From: Pseudomonadota bacterium
GTDB lineage: Bacteria > Pseudomonadota > Gammaproteobacteria > Burkholderiales > Rhodocyclaceae
DNA length: 45,556 bases
Assembly: GCA_018262235.1 (NCBI GenBank)
Contig: JAGTRY010000018.1
Location: 1-45,556 of the forward strand
Direction: 5' to 3'
Position 1 is the first letter of the stretch. Every line of letters begins with the position of its first letter. Position numbers and translations under genes: made by a program. The notes beneath the pieces are model-generated. The model searched no databases. It saw only the letters and a list, made by a program, of their open reading frames with translations, and was not told the origin of the DNA. Of this stretch, positions 17,257 to 28,139 are shown in pieces.

Positions 17257-19155
17257 TCAGTCGGGGTGCTGGTTCTTCAAGTCCTGCAATTCACGCTCGG
17301 CAAGGCGCAGGGCGGTGATGTCGAGGTTCGCGCAGACGATCACCGGGCGTCCTTCGGGATCTTCGCAGGTCGTTTTGGCGACCAGCAGCACGCGCTCTTC
17401 ACCGGTTTGCGAGAGGATTTGGTGCTCTTCCTTGAACAGATTCCGCCCGGCCAGGACCGCGAGATCTTCCTCACGTGATTTCCGGGCGCGTTCGTGGTGC
17501 TCCACAATCGCGCCGGCCAGCAGTTCAGGCTGTCTCTGGTAGAGCGGATTGGCGTGACACATGGCGGATGCCAGGTCTTCCATGCTGCAGCCGACGGCCG
17601 GGAAATCCGGGGGCAGGTTGCGGCGACGCAGAAATGCCTGATTGACCCGCACGTAGCGGCTGTCTGCATCCTTGACATAGAACTCTTCGGGGATCAGGTC
17701 GATCAGACGCTGGGTGAAGGTCTGGGTGCGTCCAAGCAGGGCGGTTTCGCGTGCAAGGGCATCGGCCAGATGACGTTCGGCCAGGCGCCATTTGGTGACA
17801 TCGAAGAATGCCGTGACAATGACCGGCCGACCTTCGCCATCCAGGCATCCGCCTTTGTATACGGTACGGAATCGTTCTTCTCCGGTGACGCTGTGGAGGT
17901 TGTGTTCTTCCTTGACGAGGATGTCGCCGGCCAGCACTTCGTAATCTTCCTGCAGCGACAGGGATGCCCGCTGAAGTTCGGTTTCCTGTGCTGCCCGGGG
18001 AACCCCTTCCAGCAATTTGGCGACTTCAAGCGGATTCTTGCCAAGCAGTTCTTCGCGCGAGCGCCCGCGCTCGCGAACGAAGGCGTCATTGACCATCAGG
18101 TAACGGCAATGGGCATCCTTGACGTGAACGGGGTGCGGGATGACATCGATCAGGCGCTGGATGAAGGACTGGGCTTGTTCGCGCCGGGCCACTTCGCGTT
18201 GCAGGGCTTGCTTGAGATTGCGTTCGGCCATCCGCCAGGGCGTGATATCGAAATTGCTGCCGACGATGACGGTGCGCCCTTCAGCATCTTCACAGGTCTG
18301 TTTGGATACGATGGTGAAACGTGCTTTGCCGGTCTGCGGGTCGATGCTCTCTTCTTCGCGGAAGACCGACATGCCATCCAGGACGCGCAGGTCTTCCTGA
18401 TTGATCATCGAGGCGTAGGCCGGATCGCGGAACAGATCGAAGGTGGTGGTGCCGATCAGTTCCTTGCGGCTGCGATTATGCAGGGCACAGAAGGCCGAAT
18501 TGACCTGTGTGTAATGGCTTTGATTGCCTTCAATGTGTTTGATGTAGACCGATTGAGGGATCACGTCCATCAGGCTTTGCACGAAGGTCTGGCTGCGTGC
18601 CAGCAGGGTTTGCTCGCGTTCGAGCAGCTGATCCATGTTCGCGTTGTTTCCGCTCAGGTTCTCCCACAGCAGCACGATCCGGGCGCTGCCATCCGGCGCG
18701 GTCAAGGACAGACCGTGGGCGCGCAACATCGCCATCTTGCCTGTTTGCGGTAACAGCGCTTCTGCACTGCCACTGCCTTTCTCCAGGGTCCGCTGGTGTA
18801 GTCTGGCGACGAATTCCTGCCAGGCCTCCGGCAGCGCAGACAGGGTATCGTCCGGACGCTCGCTGGCAGACGCCTTGAGCTGTGCGAGTGCCAGGAAAGC
18901 AGGGTTGGCGATCAGGGTCCGGGCTTGTGCATCAAGGAGCAAAACCGGCTGGGTGGTGTTATTCAAAGCGGCATGTGTCGAGGACTCACAGGCCTGCAGG
19001 ATTTCGCGATGGTGTCGCAGGCTGCGCCAGGGGAGCGGCAACATGAGCATGGCGGAGAGTAGAGCGGCCAACCATGCTGGCAGTGCGAACAGCCATGTCG
19101 CAATGACCATGCCCAGCATGATCAATCCGCTCGCCAACATCTGTCGCTTGTTCAT
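17257..19155 (-). CDS. Membrane-anchored PAS-array protein without output domain
   Basis: 632 residues. Two hydrophobic helices at about 8-25 and 27-45 form an N-terminal hairpin anchor. A divergent PAS domain follows (about 60-170), then three modules of one PAS subfamily at about 205-320, 335-455 and 475-620. Each opens with a signal-helix segment and a motif like RLIDVIPxPVYVKD, continues VNxAFxRERG, and closes with an FDITxWRLAER-type helix. The protein stops right after the last such helix (LAERELQDLKNQHPD): no kinase, GGDEF, EAL, MCP or DNA-binding domain follows, and the next bases lead into the leuS promoter, so it is not an obvious frameshift remnant. The same modules occur in the hybrid kinase upstream (19398-22655). 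Its role is unknown; an accessory sensor or partner of that kinase is an inference. Confidence 0.88.
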   Translation of the reverse strand: MNKRQMLASGLIMLGMVIATWLFALPAWLAALLSAMLMLPLPWRSLRHHREILQACESSTHAALNNTTQPVLLLDAQARTLIANPAFLALAQLKASASERPDDTLSALPEAWQEFVARLHQRTLEKGSGSAEALLPQTGKMAMLRAHGLSLTAPDGSARIVLLWENLSGNNANMDQLLEREQTLLARSQTFVQSLMDVIPQSVYIKHIEGNQSHYTQVNSAFCALHNRSRKELIGTTTFDLFRDPAYASMINQEDLRVLDGMSVFREEESIDPQTGKARFTIVSKQTCEDAEGRTVIVGSNFDITPWRMAERNLKQALQREVARREQAQSFIQRLIDVIPHPVHVKDAHCRYLMVNDAFVRERGRSREELLGKNPLEVAKLLEGVPRAAQETELQRASLSLQEDYEVLAGDILVKEEHNLHSVTGEERFRTVYKGGCLDGEGRPVIVTAFFDVTKWRLAERHLADALARETALLGRTQTFTQRLIDLIPEEFYVKDADSRYVRVNQAFLRRRNLPPDFPAVGCSMEDLASAMCHANPLYQRQPELLAGAIVEHHERARKSREEDLAVLAGRNLFKEEHQILSQTGEERVLLVAKTTCEDPEGRPVIVCANLDITALRLAERELQDLKNQHPD

Positions 19156-19397
19156 GTCCCGTGCCTGCTAGGTTTGTATTCCTGCGGTCATATTCTGGAT
19201 TCTGCCTGCCAGCTTACTGCAAGGGTGCCCGCTTCTTTCTCTGCGGGCCAGGGAAAGTACGGAATTCGCATTTTTTAACAAAAATCCTTGATTTTCGTGG
19301 TTTTGAGGACACATCGCCTGTCCGGATCAGGCTCTGGCTGTCCGGCGTGTGACATCTGCATGATCGCATACGCCGGGGGATTCCGGGTTGGCTTCGG

Positions 19398-22655
<3,258 letters not shown>

Positions 22656-22828
22656 GTCCCGAAAAACCTGTGGTGTCGGTGCGAACACTTCAGGACGTGA
22701 TCGCTTGTCTGCTTAATCTACCAGTATCTGGCAGGCCTTGCGGCCACAGCCATCAGTAAGTGTCTGATTCCTGCTTCATAAAGCGGATATGCCCGAAGGT
22801 GCCTGACGATCACAGAGGGAGGCATCCT

Positions 22829-22855
22829 AAAGGATTTCGGCACCTGGACGATAAA
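22829..22855 (+). promoter_or_regulatory. FliA (sigma-28)-like promoter of the REC-GGDEF / CHASE kinase operon
   Basis: TAAAGGAT (22829-22836), 11-base spacer, GACGATAA (22848-22855). This is the best match in the window to TAAAGTTT-N11-GCCGATAA, about 53 bases before the ATG at 22909. Confidence 0.7.
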
Positions 22856-22908
22856 CCAAAGATGAGATTGGCCGGCATTCTGCCGTCCCTGCATGCGAGA
22901 ACCATTTG

Positions 22909-23829
22909 ATGGATTATTCCGACGTTCAGCCTGAAGCCAGAATTCTGATCATTGATGATTCGTCCACCAGTATCCGTCTGGTGAGCCACTTTGTACGTGA
23001 CATGGGGACCGTGCATTTCGCCACCAGTGGCGAGATGGGCCTGAAAATGGCGCTTGACTTGCAACCCGATCTGATTTTGCTGGATATGGAGATGCCCGGC
23101 ATGGATGGTCTGGATACGTGTCGGCGACTCAAGAAACAACGTGTTCTCGAGAATGTACCGGTCATTTTCATTACCGCCCATAGCGGGGTGGATTACGAGG
23201 TGGCCGGTTTTGCTGCAGGCGCCGTGGATTTCATCGGCAAGCCACTCACCGAGATGATCGTGCGCGCCCGTGTGCGCACTCACTTGACGCTCAAGCGCCA
23301 GGGAGATCTGTTGCGCGAGCAGGCCATGCGGGATGGGCTGACCGGGATTCACAATCGCCGCGCTTTTGACGAGCGTTTCCTGCTGGAATGTCGGCGCCAT
23401 CGTCGTAATCCGGAATCGCTGGGACTGGCGCTCATCGATATCGATAATTTCAAAGCCTACAACGATTTGTATGGGCATCAGGCGGGAGACGCCTGTCTGC
23501 GCGAAGTGGCCCAGGTGATCGATGCCAATGTCCGCCGCCCCGGAGAGTTTGCGGCGCGCTATGGTGGCGAGGAATTCGCCGTAATCCTGCCGCATTGCGC
23601 GGGTGACGAGGTGCAACGTTTTGGTGCTTTTCTGGTGAGTCAGATTCGTGTGCTGGCGCTGCCGCATGAGGCTTCCGCGGCGGGGGTGGTGACGATCAGC
23701 GTCGGCGTCATTGCGGGAAAACCTGTCGCAGAGGATGCCGAGCAACAATTTCTGAGCAGTGCGGATGCGGCCTTGTATCGCGCCAAAGCTGCCGGACGGA
23801 ATTGTGTCCGCCTGGCAGGGAGAGAGTAA
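22909..23829 (+). CDS. Response regulator with GGDEF output (diguanylate cyclase)
   Basis: 306 residues. The receiver domain (about 10-125) has acidic Asp16-Asp17, phospho-acceptor Asp59 in LILLDMEMPGMDG and Lys111 in the KP loop. The GGDEF domain (about 138-302) has RDGLTGIHNRRAF, the metal and substrate segment LIDIDNFKAYND, and an intact GGEEF active site at 219-223, so it should make cyclic di-GMP (PleD/WspR-like). The product-inhibition site, normally RxxD five residues before GGEEF, reads RPGE at 210-213, which may loosen feedback inhibition. The ATG at 22909 is chosen over an adjacent TTG. Its stop overlaps the start of the CHASE kinase by one base, so the kinase is the likely phosphodonor. 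Confidence 0.95.
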   Translation: MDYSDVQPEARILIIDDSSTSIRLVSHFVRDMGTVHFATSGEMGLKMALDLQPDLILLDMEMPGMDGLDTCRRLKKQRVLENVPVIFITAHSGVDYEVAGFAAGAVDFIGKPLTEMIVRARVRTHLTLKRQGDLLREQAMRDGLTGIHNRRAFDERFLLECRRHRRNPESLGLALIDIDNFKAYNDLYGHQAGDACLREVAQVIDANVRRPGEFAARYGGEEFAVILPHCAGDEVQRFGAFLVSQIRVLALPHEASAAGVVTISVGVIAGKPVAEDAEQQFLSSADAALYRAKAAGRNCVRLAGRE

Positions 23830-26800
23830 TGGACTCCGGCGATGCAGCGGGGGCAGGGGAACGCGTGGCAGCATTGCATCAAGGCCGGATCCGGCGTGTG
23901 TTGCCATGGTTGGTACTGAGCCTGGGCCTGCTGGGAACGCTAGTGGCCTGGAAGACCGTGTCGGATTACGTCCGTACGCGTCAGGAGAATGCTTTTCACG
24001 CTGCCGTGAGTGATGCGCGTCGGGATATCGAGCAGCGGATGGAAAATTACCGGCAGATTTTGCTCGGTTTCGGGGGGCTGATTCATGCCGACAATGCAGT
24101 CAGCCGCGAGCAGTTCAATACCTATTACCGATCGCTGGCACTCAAGCATCGTTATCCCGGGGTAGTGGGGGTCGGTTATGCCATCGTATTTGGCCCGGAA
24201 ATGCTGGCAGAGCATGAGCGCCAGATGCGTGCTGAAGGCTTCGCAAATTACCGGGTTCTGCCGCCTGGGCGGCGTGAGCGGTACAGCGCGGTCATCTATG
24301 GCGAGCCATTCGCCGAGGACGGTTCGCCGCCGCGATCCTTGGGGATGGACATGCTTACCGAGGCCACCCGACGACGTGCCATGGACTGGGCACGTGATAA
24401 CGCGAGCACCGCGCTGACGGGGAAATTGCGTCTGTTCCTTGGTACGGATGCGGCAGATCAGATCAGTGTGGTCATGTATGTACCGGTGTATCGTGCGCAT
24501 GCCATGCTGGAATCCCTTCAGGACCGGCGCCAGGCATTGCTGGGCTACGTATTTGCCGGGTTCCGTTTGAATGAATTGCTGGAGGGCATTTTCGGGCAGC
24601 ATTGGGATATCGGCCTGGATCTGCAACTCTATGAGGGTGGGCAGACTGATGCCAGACAGTTGCTTTATGACTCGACCGTTCGGAACAAACCGGATCTGCT
24701 CGATGACGAGGACGATCCGGAACGTCTGAATATCACGGTCCCGATCAATTTGCCGGGCGGGAAGTGGACGGCTGCATTCCGGGCGCGCAGTGACTGGATC
24801 GGGCGTACGTCAAGCAGCTTGCCGGCCCTGATTCTGTATGGCGGCCTGGTGATCGACGGAATGCTGTTTGCGCTCTTGATGCTGTATGGCCGTTCGGAAC
24901 AGAGCATCTGGACCAAGGCCGAGGCGCGTGCGGCAGCGATGACCTCTGAACTGCGTGCCAGCGAAGCGCGTTTCCGCACGGTGGTGCAGGCCAGTCCTGG
25001 CGGCATGCTGCTGGTGGATCCGCATGGGCGGATCGAACTGGCGAATGCCGAGGCAGAGCGCATGTTTGCCTACGAAGCTGACGGGCTGCTCGGTGCGGGG
25101 ATCGATGAACTGCTGCCACACCGGATGCGGAACGCCCATCAGATATTGCGGGAAAACTACATGCGCTTACCGGTCAACCGGGTGATGGGGGAAGGGCGGG
25201 CGCTTTGTGGTCTGCGGTGCGATGGTAGCGAGTTTCCACTGGAGATTGCGCTCAGTCAGGTGCATACCGAGCGGGGCGTATTGGTCCTGGCGGCCGTGAC
25301 CGATATTACCGAGCGCCACACCGCGGCCATGCGCGAGGCGGCAACGCGGGCAATGCTGCAAGGGGTGATTGATGGTGCCACCGCGTTTTCGATCATTGCG
25401 TGCGATCCGTCCGGCTTGATCACCCTGTTCAATACGGGTGCGCAACGCATGCTGGGCTACAGTGCAGAAGAAATGGTGGGGAAGCAGTCCTCGCTGGTCC
25501 TGCATGATCCGGCCGAACTGAAAGCGCGTGGCGAAGAATTGTCACAAACCCTGGGCGTGCACATCGAGGGCTACGACATTCTGGTTCATGCTGCACGGGC
25601 GGGACAGACCGAGACGCGTGAATGGTTTTTCATCCGCAAGGATGGCCGTTCCGTGCCGGTGAGTCTGACGGTCAGTGCCATTCCGGGGCCGACCGGTGTG
25701 CCGACCGGTTTCATCGGGATTGCTTACGATGTCAGTGCCCAACGCATGGCCGAGCATGCCCTGGCCGAAGCCCGTGATCATGCGGAAGCTACCAGCCGGG
25801 CCAAGACCGAGTTCCTCTCCAACATGAGCCATGAAATCCGCACACCGCTCAACGCGGTGCTGGGGATGGCGCAGTTGCTGGGGTTCGGGAAACTGGATGC
25901 CGAACAACGCGAATACCTGCGCATGATCGAGGTCTCCGGCAAGACCCTGCTTGGGGTACTGAACGATATTCTGGACTTCTCGAAGATAGAGGCCGGCCAG
26001 CTGGAAATATCGTCACATCCCTTCTTCCTGCAGGACATGACCGATGCCCTGGCCGACATCATGCAGGCCAATGCTGTGGGCAAGAATCTCGACATGTCCA
26101 TCGAGATCGATCCGGCTGTGCCGGTCAGCTTGCTGGGCGATCAGCTGCGCTTGCAGCAGATCCTGATCAATCTGGTTGGCAATGCCATCAAATTCACGCA
26201 TCAGGGCGAAGTGCGCTTGTACGTCCATCTGCTTGAGCGTCGCGAGGAGTCAGTACTGGTCCAGTTTGTGGTGGAAGATACAGGGATCGGCATGAGCGAG
26301 GAGCAGATCGGGCATCTGTTTGTGCCGTTCTCGCAAATCGATAATTCGATGACGCGCAAATATGGCGGCTCTGGTCTGGGGCTGGCGATCTGCAAGCGGC
26401 TGGTCGAGATCATGGGGGGGCAGATCGGGGTGAGCAGCGCGCCGGGGCAGGGCAGCCGTTTCCGCTTCACGGTATGGCTCAAGCGTGCGCGCACCGAGCA
26501 GGCCGCGCTGCCGAATTCCCTGGATGATTTGCGGGTGCGTGACCTGCTACTGGTTGAAAGCAATCCCACGCTGGCCGGGTCCATCACTTCAGCCGTAAAA
26601 TCCTTGGGGATCCAGTGCGAGCAATGTGCGAGCGAGAGTGAAGCCATTGCGCATATTGTCGCGCGGGGGCGGCCGCACGATGTTGTCCTGATCGACTGGA
26701 ACATGCCGGATCAGGGCCGTAGCCTGCTGATTTCCCAACTGCACGGGGAGCTTGCCCTGCAGCACTCCATCGTGTTGGGCGTTTCCTCCGCATATGGTCG

Positions 26801-28013
26801 CGAAGCCCTGAATGCCGATCCGCTGGCGGTGTCGCTGGATGGCGTGCTGATCAAGCCGGTCACCAGTTCGACTTTCCTGGATTGTGTGATGCAGGCATGT
26901 GCCAAGCGTGACAGCTCGCGCGACTTGCGCAAGCTCATGCAGATTCCCGAGTTGCAACTGCGTGCCCGTTCCTTGCGCGGTGCGCGCTTGTTGCTGGTGG
27001 AGGACAACGCGATCAACCAGATGGTGGCGCGCGGAATCCTGCAATTGGCCGGTGCGGTGATCGATGTCGCCAGCAACGGGCAGGAAGCGGTCGATCGTCT
27101 GCGCCGCCATCCCGGCTTGTACGTGATGGTCCTGATGGATGTCCAGATGCCGGTCATGGATGGATGCACGGCCACCCGCATCATCCGTGACGAGCTGCAG
27201 CTTGATCTGCCGGTGGTGGCGATGACTGCCGGGGTCTTGCCGTCGCAGCGCAGTGAATGCCTTGCGGCCGGCATGACGGATTTCCTCGCCAAGCCGCTGG
27301 ATGCCCAGCTGACCATCGATACGCTGGAAGCGGTTCTGCTGGGGAATCGTGGCGCGGAGGATCCGGTCCAGCCAGTGTTGTCGGACCCGCAAGACGGCCG
27401 AGCTGCGGAAAGTGCGCTGATGGAAAGCGTGCCCGGTCTCGACCAAGAGTTGGCGCTGGCGCGCATCGGTGGCAATCGTGCCTTGTATGGCGAGTTGTTG
27501 CTGCAGTTCCGGATCGAAATCGCCGGCTTGTCGAATGATACCCAGAACGCCCTGGCGAACTGTCAGCTGAGGGATGCCGAGCGAGGCTTCCACACGATCA
27601 AATCCACGGCGGCGAGCATCGGCGCGATAACGCTGGTCGAGTGGGCACAGGCAGCGGAGTCGGCTGTACGTACGGGCGATATCCCACGGGCGCAAGCGCT
27701 TTACAACGACATCCACGATGAACTGGAGCGTCTGTTGCCCGGGATCTCACGCCTGCTGGAGCAACGCAAGTTGTCCCCTGCCCACGCAGCCTCGGGCCGT
27801 ACCGGCGTGGATCAGGTGGCGCTGGAGCAACTGCTCGAACAGTTGCGCCGTCATGATCTGGATGCGCTGGATGTCTTTGAATATCTGCGCGCGGGCTTGC
27901 CGGGCGCATTCGGCGCCGCCGATGCGGAGCGTCTGACCCTGCTGGTCAGCGGGCTGGATTTCGATCCGGCCGTCGCACTGCTGGAGAAACTCATGGGGAT
28001 GAGGATCGAGTGA
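23829..28013 (+). CDS. CHASE-domain hybrid histidine kinase: CHASE, two PAS, HisKA-HATPase, two REC, Hpt
   Basis: 1394 residues from the ATG at 23829 (TAATG overlap with the preceding stop; GGGAGAGAG just upstream). Order: membrane helix about 23-42; periplasmic CHASE domain about 60-300 (FGGLIHADNAVSREQFNTYY, YPGVVGVGYAIVFG); second helix about 332-353; PAS about 375-495 and about 505-640; HisKA with NMSHEIRTPLN (His668); HATPase with NLVGNAIKFT, DTGIG and GSGLGL; receiver 1 about 905-1025, which keeps Asp956 but has LLVESN where an ED/DD pair is usual; receiver 2 about 1052-1172 with LLVEDN and Asp1104, canonical; and Hpt with His1255 in FHTIKSTAAS. Receiver 1 may be a regulatory pseudo-receiver. 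The coupled REC-GGDEF protein is the obvious target, giving signal-controlled c-di-GMP (inference from operon structure). Confidence 0.95.
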   Translation: MDSGDAAGAGERVAALHQGRIRRVLPWLVLSLGLLGTLVAWKTVSDYVRTRQENAFHAAVSDARRDIEQRMENYRQILLGFGGLIHADNAVSREQFNTYYRSLALKHRYPGVVGVGYAIVFGPEMLAEHERQMRAEGFANYRVLPPGRRERYSAVIYGEPFAEDGSPPRSLGMDMLTEATRRRAMDWARDNASTALTGKLRLFLGTDAADQISVVMYVPVYRAHAMLESLQDRRQALLGYVFAGFRLNELLEGIFGQHWDIGLDLQLYEGGQTDARQLLYDSTVRNKPDLLDDEDDPERLNITVPINLPGGKWTAAFRARSDWIGRTSSSLPALILYGGLVIDGMLFALLMLYGRSEQSIWTKAEARAAAMTSELRASEARFRTVVQASPGGMLLVDPHGRIELANAEAERMFAYEADGLLGAGIDELLPHRMRNAHQILRENYMRLPVNRVMGEGRALCGLRCDGSEFPLEIALSQVHTERGVLVLAAVTDITERHTAAMREAATRAMLQGVIDGATAFSIIACDPSGLITLFNTGAQRMLGYSAEEMVGKQSSLVLHDPAELKARGEELSQTLGVHIEGYDILVHAARAGQTETREWFFIRKDGRSVPVSLTVSAIPGPTGVPTGFIGIAYDVSAQRMAEHALAEARDHAEATSRAKTEFLSNMSHEIRTPLNAVLGMAQLLGFGKLDAEQREYLRMIEVSGKTLLGVLNDILDFSKIEAGQLEISSHPFFLQDMTDALADIMQANAVGKNLDMSIEIDPAVPVSLLGDQLRLQQILINLVGNAIKFTHQGEVRLYVHLLERREESVLVQFVVEDTGIGMSEEQIGHLFVPFSQIDNSMTRKYGGSGLGLAICKRLVEIMGGQIGVSSAPGQGSRFRFTVWLKRARTEQAALPNSLDDLRVRDLLLVESNPTLAGSITSAVKSLGIQCEQCASESEAIAHIVARGRPHDVVLIDWNMPDQGRSLLISQLHGELALQHSIVLGVSSAYGREALNADPLAVSLDGVLIKPVTSSTFLDCVMQACAKRDSSRDLRKLMQIPELQLRARSLRGARLLLVEDNAINQMVARGILQLAGAVIDVASNGQEAVDRLRRHPGLYVMVLMDVQMPVMDGCTATRIIRDELQLDLPVVAMTAGVLPSQRSECLAAGMTDFLAKPLDAQLTIDTLEAVLLGNRGAEDPVQPVLSDPQDGRAAESALMESVPGLDQELALARIGGNRALYGELLLQFRIEIAGLSNDTQNALANCQLRDAERGFHTIKSTAASIGAITLVEWAQAAESAVRTGDIPRAQALYNDIHDELERLLPGISRLLEQRKLSPAHAASGRTGVDQVALEQLLEQLRRHDLDALDVFEYLRAGLPGAFGAADAERLTLLVSGLDFDPAVALLEKLMGMRIE

Positions 28014-28059
28014 AAAACCTTGCCGGGCGCGGGCGAAGGGGCAAGCATTGCGCGGTTTT
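28013..28059 (+). terminator. Possible terminator after the CHASE kinase
   Basis: CTTGCC (28019-28024) can pair with GGCAAG (28040-28045), and an outer AAAACC with GGTTTT (28054-28059). It starts at the kinase stop codon. The stem is interrupted, so this is tentative. Confidence 0.3.
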
Positions 28060-28106
28060 CCGGGTCCATGGCGTTCAGTACCCCGACCTTCCCCGGCACA
28101 CTCCTC

Positions 28107-28112
28107 TACAAT
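28107..28112 (+). promoter_or_regulatory. Probable -10 element of uvrD
   Basis: TACAAT, 27 bases before the uvrD ATG. No good -35 hexamer at 16-18 bases upstream. Similar TACAAT hexamers precede nadC and xseA. Confidence 0.4.
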
Positions 28113-28139
28113 GCGCGCTTCCTTCAAAGCGTCGCCTCC

